From: a virus
IMG/VR virus record: IMGVR_UViG_3300027734_000044
Location: 62,001 to 126,000 of that record
Strand: one strand, 5' to 3'
Length of the DNA: 64,000 nt
Positions 25,968-36,400 of this stretch are shown here, piece after piece (within the stretch, counting starts at the first letter, position 1; every line of letters begins with the position of its first letter). The translations under genes were made by a program, and so were the position numbers. Under the pieces are notes generated by a model. It made no database searches, had not been told where the DNA came from, and was given only the letters and a program-made list of their open reading frames with translations.

Positions 25968-26648
25968 TTATATCTTGCTGCCTGTCAAAAGTTTCTCTAA
26001 ATTTTCATCTAGAAAAAAACAAATCCAGGTTGCATCAATTATATCTGAGCATGGGTTTTCCACCTTACCTGCTCCTTTTATCCATGTGTCTTTATATTCA
26101 CTTAGTATCTTCAAAAGAGGCTTGATTCTTTCATCCCCTGATTTTTTCTCCAATAAGGCATTATATAGTTCGTCCTTTTTAGCATTTCCTTTAACTGCAA
26201 ACTTCTTAAGAGTTGTTGGTGAAATCACATAGAAATTATCGGGATTTATTCTTTTAACTACACCAGCTCTAATAAGTGCTGTAGTCATAGAAATATCTAT
26301 TAATGAATTACCGCTAGATCCAAAAGATAAACCCTCCATACCAACTATAGAATTTTGGTTAAGATACGGATCTAATAAATCCAATGCAATTTCTGAAAAG
26401 TATATTGCATTTAATATCTTCTGTCTTTCCTTATCATGGTACTCTCCCGTGAATTCTTTTTTCTGTATGATATTAATACTAACTGTACCATTATCACCTA
26501 AGACTTTAAAAGGTGATCCGTCTTTTTTTAACATCTTATCTATGATGTTAGTTGTTCTATGTAGGCTTATCCATTTACAGTCCGTTTCTGTTAGTATACA
26601 AAATCCAGGACTATTTAATGAGAAATCTATTCCGATTATATTATCCAA
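25968..26648 (-). CDS. RuvC-like Holliday junction resolvase
   Basis: RNase-H-fold nuclease expected to resolve branched DNA before packaging, the role taken in T4 by endonuclease VII. IIGIDFSLNSPG (Asp8) is the first acidic motif, GMEGLSFGSSGN (Glu ~103) the second and CSDIIDATW (two Asp, ~202-206) the third; this acidic pattern matches RuvC. TTLKKFAVKGNAKKDEL is the typical K-rich loop. The 226-residue length is longer than bacterial RuvC. Its start overlaps the stop of the virion gene upstream by 8 bases, the boundary between replication and structural blocks. Confidence 0.8.
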   Translation of the reverse strand: MDNIIGIDFSLNSPGFCILTETDCKWISLHRTTNIIDKMLKKDGSPFKVLGDNGTVSINIIQKKEFTGEYHDKERQKILNAIYFSEIALDLLDPYLNQNSIVGMEGLSFGSSGNSLIDISMTTALIRAGVVKRINPDNFYVISPTTLKKFAVKGNAKKDELYNALLEKKSGDERIKPLLKILSEYKDTWIKGAGKVENPCSDIIDATWICFFLDENLEKLLTGSKI

Positions 26649-27192
26649 TTTCTAGTTTTAGGTTTACGTAATTACATTTAAAGCCCACACTGAATGTCGA
26701 GAATTGTGGGGTTGAAGAGGCATAGTTTAATTGAATCTCCGACAGAGAAGTAAATATTGGTTGTTGTAAGATAACACTAGCCATAATAATACCTTCGTTA
26801 TCCAATAGCAGAAGTCTAAAATCTGGAAGATATTGTTCGGGATTCTGAAAGTCCAGGAACTTAACCATGTTCTCGTAAATAACCCAATAATTAATAAACC
26901 CCTCTCCTAGCTTAAAAGTAACTGTGAAATCTCTTTGAATTAAGTTTTGCAGCGTTGTTGCACTTTTGTAACTTTGCTTAAAACCGCCAGGTCTTATTTG
27001 CTCCGTAGTATCAATAGTTCTAAGAGTAGGAAAGTTTACCTGCTGTATAGTAGCGTTAATGAAATCGTTAACTGTGTCGTAAGGGATAGGCATTCTTTTA
27101 ATGTATCCCTCATATTTGGCTATTACTTCATCCGAAATAAAAGACTTCGGGAAGTTAAAGATAAAACCATTCTGCCTAGCATTTAAAATCAT
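26641..27192 (-). CDS. Tail-tube-like structural protein (183 aa, candidate)
   Basis: NFPKSFISDEVIAKYEGYIKR, NDFINATIQQVNFPTLRT and FTVTFKLGEGFINYWVIYEN resemble the layout of T4 gp19/gp54-type tail-tube proteins: alternating strands, then an aromatic I-N-Y-W segment. It ends with a C-terminal strand (FSTFSVGFKCNYVNLKLEI). Length is near gp19 (163). This is a fold-level guess; another tail or baseplate protein is possible. It is first of the structural genes at this end and lies 10 bases from the 782-residue gene. Confidence 0.4.
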   Translation of the reverse strand: MILNARQNGFIFNFPKSFISDEVIAKYEGYIKRMPIPYDTVNDFINATIQQVNFPTLRTIDTTEQIRPGGFKQSYKSATTLQNLIQRDFTVTFKLGEGFINYWVIYENMVKFLDFQNPEQYLPDFRLLLLDNEGIIMASVILQQPIFTSLSEIQLNYASSTPQFSTFSVGFKCNYVNLKLEIG

Positions 27193-27202
27193 CTACTTTG
27201 TA

Positions 27203-29551
27203 TTATTTTCCTTTTCCCTTATTTGCTGCTGCAGTAGGATCATTAGTTATTGGAAAATCTAAAGCATTACAATATTGTATGTAAATTGGATCAAATGAAC
27301 CATTCTCTAATTTAGGATGTACTTGTAAAGCTGAAGTTAAGAATTCACTAGGTTTTATACCTTTAAATAAAACCGCTCCAGGTGCTCCTGGAGTGAAATA
27401 ATAGTTAACTACCTTCTGTACATTTAATCCCTGTGCTTCCTTACCAGATATAGAATCCGCAAGTGATGCAATATCTATGTTATTAGATTGTGTGCTAGAT
27501 TTAGTATTTGAAGCATTTACATTATTAGAATTCTTTGTATTAACGTATCCTCCTGTCGTGTTAACTTCTGAAGTTGGTTTAACACTGAGTATAGAACTGC
27601 TTCCTAAAACATAAGGTCTAATAGGTCTAATTACTCTAGTCAAAGGAACCTTTGATGTGACTTGAGATCCGGTAGTAGTTGTTGCTGTTCCTGTAGTTGA
27701 TGTAGCAGTAACTGTTGTAGTTGATGCAGCCACTCCCCCTGTTCCTGCAGTTCCAGCAGTTCCAGCAGAACCTGTAGTTCCTGATGAGGATACACTAGCA
27801 GAAAATTCTGCTTGATTTTGCCATGTTCCCGAATATAACTTAGTCTCTATTCCATCAGGTGTTCTAGAAATTATATAAAAACTCCTAGAAGAAAATCCTA
27901 AAACTTTCTTAGAATTTGTATCAACTAATTTAAAAGCAACTTGACCAGCTGAAGGATTTGAAATATTAGTTTTATTCTTTATATTTTCTATTCTAACTTC
28001 CTGTCCAGAATTATCAATAAAGACCATGTAATAAGTGAGTGATGTACCTAGATCTAATATCTCTAGAGTTGTTCCATCTCTTAAAAGATAAACCGTGAAT
28101 TTGTAAAAATTATCAAAAGGATCGATTAATATCTTAGCTTTTCCTTGTCCATAAACTGTGGCAGAAGAAGGAGATGATGTTTCAGATACCACGTTCCCGT
28201 CCTTATCTATTGTGATATTCTCTTGAGTTACCGATATATTATTATCCTTATAAAAAACAGGTACCTTTCTCTCTATAGGAGCAGCAACAGTAGGGCTAAC
28301 TCCAACGGGAGATATGATATTAGGCGCTTGTACAACTTTATTGTAAACCTTCTGAGCATAAGCTCCAGTAGTTAATGTTATTACGTTGTTTTCTCTACCA
28401 AATTTATTAACATCCAAAGAGCTAAAAGAAGATCTCCTGATAATCTGATTCTGATTAGTTTTGTTTACTAATCTCATAGTGTAATTAACAACAAAAGATG
28501 TTGATAAAGGATTTACTATTACAGGTCTAAATATGTAAGGAGCATTAAAATCTTGTGTTTGTGTGTTTGTAAAATTGTAAGTGGTAATATAAGTTAAACC
28601 AACTTGTTCTTTTACCTCTATCTCATTAACAACATAATATGTTACACCAACTTTTCCTTCCCCTGTTAAGAAGTCCTCCAGGAAGTTACCGTCCCAAGTT
28701 GGATAATATTCAAGATAATTATAGAATGAGTTCTGTTGTATTACTGCAGCTAAAGAAGAATAGTTGTCCCTAGGAAATATACCAAGTTGTGATCTTGTCT
28801 GAGCTATATAATTTTGATAGCCATTCTTAAGTACAGTTTGATTTATTTCAAATACTGTAAACTCTACGGGTGCGTCTTTTAAAAATCCTTTACCATCAGA
28901 AGAAATCTTAGCACTTAAAGTGTTAGCTTGTGCTGGTGTACCTGCAAGAATATCAAACTCGTATACCATATTTGCAAAAGCAGGTATCTTAGCCTCTATA
29001 TAATGATCGTACAAAGCACCGCCTAAATAAATAGGGTTAGGGTTTAGTACAGGTAATGTAACATCTGCATTAGTTATTATTAATTGTAAAACCGTTGCTT
29101 TTTTACCTGTTCTTTCCTGAAATTTAACCTGGAGTATAACACCATCGATATTATCGAAGTTATATCCGGAAATAATATGAAATTTTACACTGTCATAGTA
29201 AACACCTATATTAGAAGGGAATACCACAGGTAGATTTGAAACTGATGTTAATTTAGGATCTGTATCCAGATACTGGACAAGGTAGTCCATATCTAAAGTT
29301 ACAAATCTATTCTTATCAGTTTGTACAACACTGAGATCCCTTACGTTATGAGTTGTTGCTTCTGATGCTGGGTTGTTTAGTATCTGAACGGAATTATCAA
29401 AATATCCATTTATTATTTTTTCAAAGCCAACAGCAGGAGTTCCAGTGTTAACATAATACTGTTCAGGGTTTGGAGCAGTAGTATAATCGTACTCCAGTAA
29501 CAAGTAATCTGTTAACTTAACGAACCTTTGTGTTGATGTGTAACTAGCCAT
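27203..29551 (-). CDS. Large virion protein (782 aa)
   Basis: Beta-rich protein starting MASYTSTQRFVKLTDYLLLE, with many aromatic/Asn/Gly strands typical of tail or baseplate proteins. Residues ~590-640 are a Gly/Thr/Ser/Ala low-complexity linker (GTAGTAGTGGVAASTTTV), followed by a helical C-terminal segment. No named family recognised. Its start is 3 bases after a GAATATATAA element. Assignment as structural rests on composition and its place among other virion genes. Confidence 0.6.
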   Translation of the reverse strand: MASYTSTQRFVKLTDYLLLEYDYTTAPNPEQYYVNTGTPAVGFEKIINGYFDNSVQILNNPASEATTHNVRDLSVVQTDKNRFVTLDMDYLVQYLDTDPKLTSVSNLPVVFPSNIGVYYDSVKFHIISGYNFDNIDGVILQVKFQERTGKKATVLQLIITNADVTLPVLNPNPIYLGGALYDHYIEAKIPAFANMVYEFDILAGTPAQANTLSAKISSDGKGFLKDAPVEFTVFEINQTVLKNGYQNYIAQTRSQLGIFPRDNYSSLAAVIQQNSFYNYLEYYPTWDGNFLEDFLTGEGKVGVTYYVVNEIEVKEQVGLTYITTYNFTNTQTQDFNAPYIFRPVIVNPLSTSFVVNYTMRLVNKTNQNQIIRRSSFSSLDVNKFGRENNVITLTTGAYAQKVYNKVVQAPNIISPVGVSPTVAAPIERKVPVFYKDNNISVTQENITIDKDGNVVSETSSPSSATVYGQGKAKILIDPFDNFYKFTVYLLRDGTTLEILDLGTSLTYYMVFIDNSGQEVRIENIKNKTNISNPSAGQVAFKLVDTNSKKVLGFSSRSFYIISRTPDGIETKLYSGTWQNQAEFSASVSSSGTTGSAGTAGTAGTGGVAASTTTVTATSTTGTATTTTGSQVTSKVPLTRVIRPIRPYVLGSSSILSVKPTSEVNTTGGYVNTKNSNNVNASNTKSSTQSNNIDIASLADSISGKEAQGLNVQKVVNYYFTPGAPGAVLFKGIKPSEFLTSALQVHPKLENGSFDPIYIQYCNALDFPITNDPTAAANKGKGK

Positions 29552-29554
29552 GCC

Positions 29555-29564
29555 TTATATATTC
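29555..29564 (-). promoter_or_regulatory. Promoter-like element GAATATATAA
   Basis: Variant of the recurrent element, 3 bases upstream of the ATG of the 782-residue gene. A second near-copy, GGAGATATAA, is at 29569-29578. Confidence 0.45.
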
Positions 29565-29578
29565 CTTATTATATCTCC

Positions 29579-30376
29579 TTAAAATTTAAACAAGGAATAC
29601 TGTAGGGAGAATCCAATATTAAACATAGCTCCTGTAATAGGACTTCCGTTTATTCCATAGCCTGATCCTATACCAACTCCTACGTATGGACCAAAAGAAA
29701 ATTTCTTATCAGGAAACATACTTTTTAGAACATCAGATTTGTGAGGATCTATAATTGCTCCTTCTATCTCAGTAATTTTCATTCCTGGATATTTTGGTGT
29801 TACAAATATCTCCAATGCTTTATCTTTTTCTCTAATTCCAGTTATAAATGAGAATCCTAATTCGTCCTGATTTATTCTAGTAGCTCCAGGAGTTACCTTA
29901 TGAGTTATTGAATCTATTTTAAAGAAGCTATTTCCTGCGAATTTTCTGTAGTTATTTTCAGAAAATGTTGAATCAAATTTCCAATCCAAACTATAGCTTC
30001 CGTCCTCGTAAACAGTGAGATAATTGTTAACATATTGCGTATCTGTTTTGATCACAGTCTCAACGCTTTGTAAAACGAGTACCTGTCCTTTAACTTTTTT
30101 TAATTCGTCAGCGAGATTCTTATTTAGTTTCTCTAGATTATCTCTTGTTGCAAGAAGTGTTTTTCTTACGTAAGTGTCTTCACCTTCTTTATTCTTTTGG
30201 AGTCGTACAGTGTCGTTTAACGCATCCAAATTCATATCCTGGATCTCTAATTGTTTTTTTAGATTAGAAGCGTTATTACACTCCTTAAGCATCATTAATA
30301 GGATAACAGCTATGATTCCAACTAAGATTATATCTTTTCTTTTTAAAATTCTACTGATTAAAGATTCTTCTTTCAT
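29579..30376 (-). CDS. Membrane-anchored coiled-coil protein with beta C-terminus (spanin-like candidate)
   Basis: 265 residues. A short cytoplasmic part is followed by one membrane helix (IILVGIIAVILLMML, residues 16-30), Cys33, and a long coiled coil (~35-95). A periplasmic beta domain follows, and the C-terminus FSFGPYVGVGIGSG ... MFNIGFSLQYSLFKF has the alternating pattern and terminal Phe of outer-membrane strands. Similar proteins are common in Bacteroidetes phages. Spanning both membranes would suit a one-piece spanin for lysis; an anchored virion or superinfection protein is possible instead. It overlaps the 70-residue coiled-coil gene by 26 bases. Confidence 0.55.
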   Translation of the reverse strand: MKEESLISRILKRKDIILVGIIAVILLMMLKECNNASNLKKQLEIQDMNLDALNDTVRLQKNKEGEDTYVRKTLLATRDNLEKLNKNLADELKKVKGQVLVLQSVETVIKTDTQYVNNYLTVYEDGSYSLDWKFDSTFSENNYRKFAGNSFFKIDSITHKVTPGATRINQDELGFSFITGIREKDKALEIFVTPKYPGMKITEIEGAIIDPHKSDVLKSMFPDKKFSFGPYVGVGIGSGYGINGSPITGAMFNIGFSLQYSLFKF

Positions 30377-30563
30377 TTTCTCTTGTTTTATTTAGTCTCT
30401 CAATTTCTCCCTGAGCTCTTTTCTTAAGTTCTTCTAGAACTTCTCCCTTATCTAAAAGATATATTTTATTTTTAATATGCTCATCTATTTCAACTTCTAG
30501 CTTAGATAGATTATCGTGTATTTCAGAATACTCGTTTATGAACCAGTCTTTATTTTTCTCCAT
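30351..30563 (-). CDS. Small coiled-coil protein (70 aa)
   Basis: Begins MEKNKDWFINEYSEIHDNL; heptad-patterned, Glu/Lys-rich helix throughout, no signal or membrane segment. It is squeezed between the 951-residue fibre (2-base gap) and the membrane protein (26-base overlap), so the two small genes are probably co-translated. Role unknown. Confidence 0.6.
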   Translation of the reverse strand: MEKNKDWFINEYSEIHDNLSKLEVEIDEHIKNKIYLLDKGEVLEELKKRAQGEIERLNKTRENERRIFNQ

Positions 30564-30565
30564 GA

Positions 30566-33421
30566 TTAAGGTAATTCGTAATAAATTGTTCCTTTTAGTG
30601 TAACATTATTAGAGCCAGCACAATCAAAATTATTATACGTGGGGGGAATCATAGATAAAAAGTAATTACTGGTTGGCGCAGTACCACCTATAGCACTTCC
30701 CGATGTTAATGTTAAGATGATACCGCTCCTACCTAAGGGACTGCTAGTTCCAACACCATTACTGGGGTTTGCCTGGTTATTGTAAAATCCGTTACCAATA
30801 AATCTAGATATACTCTTTACAACCTCAGGATTTATTGCAGTCGGTAGTTTTAAATAAAAAGCTCCTATGTTTGCGTCGCTGGTGTTCGTACTTGTTATAT
30901 TAAAACTTAAATAGACTGTTTTTCCTATTACTTTATATGATAATACTTTAGCTCCGTTAAGTGTACAATTAGGCTTATATGGGTTACCTCCTATTGAGTA
31001 TGCAAGATCACTATTTACTAGAACAATATCTGTCCATCCTGGTGTGTCAGTTCCAGTTGTAAAATCTTCATCGGTTCTAACTATTCCTACTGCTTTTATT
31101 TCCCCGGTTGCCCCTGTTGTATTAATACTTCCAGTAATAGTAACATCTCCTTTAGCTTTAATAGCAGAATCCCCAGCTGCACCAGATACATTTAATGCAG
31201 TACTGTAATCTGGAGCTGTACCTATAGAAACACTCTCGCCAGTATCAGAAACAAAGAAACCTGTGGTGTTAGCGTATAGCTTAGCTCCAGTAGAGCTAGC
31301 AACACTAGTTGCCGCACCTATGGCTAAAGCTACCGATCTATTACCTGACACAGATGATGCACTATGAGAATTCGGTATATATGAAGTTATTTCTAATCCG
31401 TTTGGATAATTGTTATTTATAGGATTGACCCCTTTAGCTGATCCTATATAAGTACCAGTACCAGTAGTAGTGTAAGTTGTACTTAAATTCCTATGAATCT
31501 TTAGCATAGAAGCTGCACCAACCGAACTCACTTGGTTGTTGGATGAAGTAAATAAAGAATTAGGATCTGTAGTTCCTATTGTCTGAACCCCACCAATGCT
31601 AAGAGCATGATTCGGGTAAATTTGTGGCTTAAGCGACGAAGGTAATCCAAATAATTGATCGAAATTTCCTATTGTACTTATAGAGCCAGTAGTTCCTTTG
31701 AAAGAATTAGACGTGTATCCAATAGATACTGTACCATATGCTATAGTAGCTCCTGTAGGACCACCATAAACGGAAACCATAGAATTTCCTCTTGCTCCTA
31801 ATGAAACATTATTAAGATCAGGCTGTCCTGTAGAATTAGCTTGTAATATTAATGAAGAATTGGAATTTCTAGTTTGTATTACTGTCTTCTGTACCGATGT
31901 ATTGTTATTATAAACACCGGAATTAGAGTATGTAGTTATAGCAAATACCGGTGCACTTCCGGTTGTATTAGAAGCATCAGAAACCTTATGCTGATAGCTC
32001 ATTATAGGGGCATTAGCAGCAAAATTATGTGAACTTACATAAAATTCTTGAGTGATATCAGATCCCGTACCAGCAACCCCGTTTAAACCACCTGCTGCAT
32101 TATAATCAAATACACCATCACCTATAACAGTACGCGATGTATATGTGGAATTTCCTAATGTTTTTATTTGTAAGCCTGGACCGTAGTTAGGTGAAGTAAC
32201 CCAAAGCTGTGGAAATCTTCCTTGTGCTTCTGCTGGTCCAGTTGTAGCGAAAGGAGTTCCTGATTGTGTGTATCTAGGATCACCGTTTCCAAAAGCTCCG
32301 TATCCTTCAACGAATAAAACGCCTTTATTATTATTTAGCGGGGCTAAAGCATCTCCTGTAAATATTGCTCCAGTGTGTTTAGATACGGTCTTAGAAATAC
32401 TTACGTTTCCGTACACTGCTAATCTCCTGGAACTATCACCCGATTGTAGGAATTGTCCCGTTCCTAAGCCTATACCTAAGCCGTTGACTGTTGCAAATAG
32501 TGGAGCAAATTGTTGATTTGAAGGACCCGTAGGATTAAATTCTAAGAATCCGCCTTTAGATGCAGCATTTACAAAAGTACCTTTAAAAACAGAAGAAGTA
32601 CTTAGTCTAACATCGGATTCATAAGATAGATTGACAATATCTCCCTTTGCAAGTATATTAACACCACCAGAAGATGTAGCCGCTAAAGATGAAATCGTAA
32701 TTTCTCCCCCTGGATTTCTAAAAGAGATATCATAATAACTAGATCCAGAAGCTGAAGAATCCCAATCTATGGAAGGATTTCTTTGATTCCCTGTTGTTCC
32801 CGATCCACTCGTTGTAAGATCAAAATCTGCTCTACCGAAACTTAATATCTTAGTTCTTGAGTTTTCAGTTGCAATTTTTAATTTTGCATTTTCGTAATTG
32901 ATGTTCGGTATACCAGATCCACCAGGAGTATACTCTGTAACAGAGTTATCAGATAAAACTAGGGACTGGTTAGAAGCTGTTCCTGATATTAATATACCTT
33001 GTCCTGTTCCACCTCCACTAACATTAATAGGAGTAACTTTCTGAAATAAATCGCCAGAGGATAATCCGTATCCTGTGTTAGTCCATCCTGTTGCAGTAAA
33101 AACGTATATGTCCTGATTTGCTGAATCCGGATCCATCCAATAATCTCCAAGTGTAGGAAATTGCCAAGGATTAGATCCAGTAATACCTCCGGAAGCAGGA
33201 GATGTTTCTTGTACGAACCATTTCGTACCTGAAGGTCCTTGTGATCCCTGTACTCCTATTGGTCCTTGTGGTCCAATAGGTCCTGTTGGTCCATCAATAC
33301 CTCTTTGTCCTTGAGGACCTCCTCCTGCGCTTAGGATCTGATCAAAGTTATAGTTGAGTTTATCAACTATTGTCGATTGATTATCTCCTTGGAGTACGTT
33401 TAATATGTTAATCTGTGGCAT
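30566..33421 (-). CDS. Tail-fibre-like protein with short collagen stretch (951 aa)
   Basis: The N-terminal ~32 residues (MPQINILNVLQGDNQSTIVD...) are an attachment-like helix found in several virion genes here. A Gly-X-Y block follows (GPQGQRGIDGPTGPIGPQG..., ~33-66). A long Ser/Thr/Gly/Asn-rich beta region (repetitive GTVSIGYTS-type strands) leads to a C-terminal beta domain (~800-951). This is the architecture of trimeric host-binding fibres. The start is 17 bases after TGATATATAA. Confidence 0.7.
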   Translation of the reverse strand: MPQINILNVLQGDNQSTIVDKLNYNFDQILSAGGGPQGQRGIDGPTGPIGPQGPIGVQGSQGPSGTKWFVQETSPASGGITGSNPWQFPTLGDYWMDPDSANQDIYVFTATGWTNTGYGLSSGDLFQKVTPINVSGGGTGQGILISGTASNQSLVLSDNSVTEYTPGGSGIPNINYENAKLKIATENSRTKILSFGRADFDLTTSGSGTTGNQRNPSIDWDSSASGSSYYDISFRNPGGEITISSLAATSSGGVNILAKGDIVNLSYESDVRLSTSSVFKGTFVNAASKGGFLEFNPTGPSNQQFAPLFATVNGLGIGLGTGQFLQSGDSSRRLAVYGNVSISKTVSKHTGAIFTGDALAPLNNNKGVLFVEGYGAFGNGDPRYTQSGTPFATTGPAEAQGRFPQLWVTSPNYGPGLQIKTLGNSTYTSRTVIGDGVFDYNAAGGLNGVAGTGSDITQEFYVSSHNFAANAPIMSYQHKVSDASNTTGSAPVFAITTYSNSGVYNNNTSVQKTVIQTRNSNSSLILQANSTGQPDLNNVSLGARGNSMVSVYGGPTGATIAYGTVSIGYTSNSFKGTTGSISTIGNFDQLFGLPSSLKPQIYPNHALSIGGVQTIGTTDPNSLFTSSNNQVSSVGAASMLKIHRNLSTTYTTTGTGTYIGSAKGVNPINNNYPNGLEITSYIPNSHSASSVSGNRSVALAIGAATSVASSTGAKLYANTTGFFVSDTGESVSIGTAPDYSTALNVSGAAGDSAIKAKGDVTITGSINTTGATGEIKAVGIVRTDEDFTTGTDTPGWTDIVLVNSDLAYSIGGNPYKPNCTLNGAKVLSYKVIGKTVYLSFNITSTNTSDANIGAFYLKLPTAINPEVVKSISRFIGNGFYNNQANPSNGVGTSSPLGRSGIILTLTSGSAIGGTAPTSNYFLSMIPPTYNNFDCAGSNNVTLKGTIYYELP

Positions 33422-33438
33422 CTCTAGTTATAGTTCTA

Positions 33439-33448
33439 TTATATATCA
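33439..33448 (-). promoter_or_regulatory. Promoter-like element TGATATATAA
   Basis: 17 bases upstream of the 951-residue fibre gene, in the 42-base gap after the 1869-residue gene. Confidence 0.55.
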
Positions 33449-33463
33449 AAAATTCACTCCTCA

Positions 33464-36400
33464 TTAAATTTTTCCTATTTGTATAGAAAATGCTAAGGAA
33501 TAATTGAAAGAAGGATCCTTAGGAATCCTAAATTCATATCTTAGCTCATTTACTTTGGTGTATCTAATATCTTGTGAAGGGTAATATCCATTTATTAATT
33601 TTTGGTAATCTTGTAAATTACCTTCTATTGGAGTAAGCGATGCAGGATTTGCTACTGGGACTTTCTTTAGATATGATCCGTTATTCTTAGATTGGAATAT
33701 AGGAATAACATTTAACCTCATATATTCAGTAAAGTCATCGTTAACATCTGTTAATGAACCAAATCCAAATTCAGGTATTATAAATTCATCGAAAGTTTGT
33801 TTACCTCCGTTTTCAAGGAAATATCTAGTTATCATCCTATCCATTAACAAAACCCCTTTAATTTCAGTAGGAGTATTTTCCCATAATATCTCATAGTTAG
33901 GATAATTGTTGTAATTAAGATCTAGAACATCCTTTAAAGAATTAGGGTAAACTATCTGCTTTTGAGAATTTATAGTATCAGGGGTTTGCATTACTTTACT
34001 TCCAAAGAAAGATTTTTCTTCTTTCATACTTCTAGTTCCGGGCAAACTCGTATATGCCGAAGGTGAAGTGTATTGTCTATAAAATCCTGGGTCCCAAGAG
34101 CTTTCAAATAAAGAAAGATCCCTCTTGTCTACCGGAGTTTCATTTATTAAGTTATAAATTGGATTGTAAGGAGAATTCTTTCCTATCCCGTATATCCATT
34201 GATTTGAATATTTATAATAGTTTACATTTTTAACCTTACCAAAGCCATCCCTATAAGGCCCAAATGAACAGTAAGAATATTCTATAGGATCTATAGACTT
34301 AATAGCATTACCCATGTATTTGTCTCCATTAGAAACATAATAAACAGTAGATGGTAAATCATAAGGAACGTCAAACTGAACATATGATCCAGGAGTTCCA
34401 GGAGTTCCAAAAAGAGTATATCCCTGTGTAATTCCATCATTTGAAAGGTTATCTCCTATATTGCTTTCTGAGAAGTATATTTGATTACCTAAATTAGATG
34501 AATCACTAAGATTAAAATAATATGTTATTCCTTTTACTAGAGTTATTTTATTTTGTATTACCCCGTTTATCTCATAACAATGTGTTGATCCTAGATCATA
34601 ATTAATAGAAGATACCTGCTTATCTACTACTTTAACAACGAAAGTATAGTAATCAGGTACAGTCCATAAAGGTCCGTCATATTTGACATTTTCAAATTTT
34701 AGTATCTCTCTAAAGCTAGGAACATATTCTCCACTATATCTATAAAGTTCTGTTTGACCAGCAACTTCAGAAACACTGTATCCCACATTAGATCCTGAAA
34801 ATTCTTGAGGCTTATTTTTTACCTCATCCGTTACTAATATAGTATTTTGCTCAAAAGCAGATGGCTGTAAAAATTCAATAACAAACTGATCATTTAATAA
34901 ATCAGTGGTCTTAGTAGTTTCGTTCCAAACATAGGATTTATATTCTATGTAAGGATATCCTGTATTTACCCAATATGATAAATTAGCGAAAGATATTTTT
35001 TCCAGTATCTTACTCCAATATCCTTTTCCGCCTTCTCTTTGATATACAGGTACATTAGAAACAGTATTATAATTAGCAAGAGTAGGTACATTTAAAGGTC
35101 CAGGCAATCCTATGTCATTAAAATTAAAGAAGTAGAATGTATCTGTGTTAGTAAAGTTTATAAAATTCTGGCCTACTCCAGTAGGGAATGGTAATGTGTA
35201 TCCTCCAGTTGTACCCGTAACCCCTACTAATCCATAAAAAGATCCAGGACCTATAGAACTACCAGAGGTAGGAACAGCAGAAGGAAGATATGTAAAATTA
35301 ATTTCATCTCTTAAATCTGATTCGTATTCCGCGTTATTTATAGAATATATTATTCCTTGCTGCCCAGCAGTACTATTATTTACAGCAGAGAATAATCCCT
35401 GCTGATTAGGTACAGATGTAACATTTAATGCTGAAGATAATTTAATATCACCAACCTTAGGTAATTCTATGAAAGAGCTAGGAAGCCACGATGGTGATGA
35501 TGCTATTGGTGATAATTGTTTATCTAATTTATCTTTTAAAGAATATAGTAAAAAATAATCGAGATCAAGATATTGTTTATCCGGACTAATCTCTTCAAAA
35601 TTTAAAGCTCTCATATCATCTATGAGTACCTTAACTACAAATGTTATATTTTTAAAAGTACGATTCTCTACTATCTCTATTTTAATAGGAGCTTGTATTT
35701 CGTTCTTTATGTTTTCAACAGGTATAATAACACATGAGAATTTATAGTTTTCATAAAATCTATCATCGTTCACATATTTTATAGATTCACCTTGTGCATA
35801 ATCAGTAAAAGTTCTTTTTATTCTAGCTTTAGCTCCTCTAAATATTGTTTCGGAAAAGCCATTCCCTGAATTAAAATTAAAAACTGTATATCTCTCCGTT
35901 AGATCTATATTTTCTATAGTAGTACTACCTGTATAGTAATTAACAAAGTCCTCTCCTTCTATAGAAAAGTAATCCAAGAAATAATCTTTCAATGAGGGAT
36001 TACCGTCATAGATGTTATTTAGATTTATTTCACCCGCTAAATAGCTTTTATCTTTATGTAAATTTTCCTCAGGTAAAGAGTAAGGTGGCTTTTGTAATTG
36101 ATACCATTCGTGAGTAAAATACTGAGGATCTTGAGTTCTTCTAAAAAAGCTAGGAGAAAAATTAAGAGGACTAAAAGCCACGTTTGAGTTTAGTCTATAT
36201 CCATTACCTCTAATATCTGTTCCCCCTCTGTAAACCCATTTAGTAATATATGGACTTACTCTACTATTTATAGCATAATCTGGATTATAATTATCTTGAG
36301 TGTAATCATACTCTGAATCAAGTTTACCAAAATTTAACTGCTGATATTTTGTATCTATGCCTATTTGATTATTAATAAATTTAAGAGCTTGTATTCCGTA

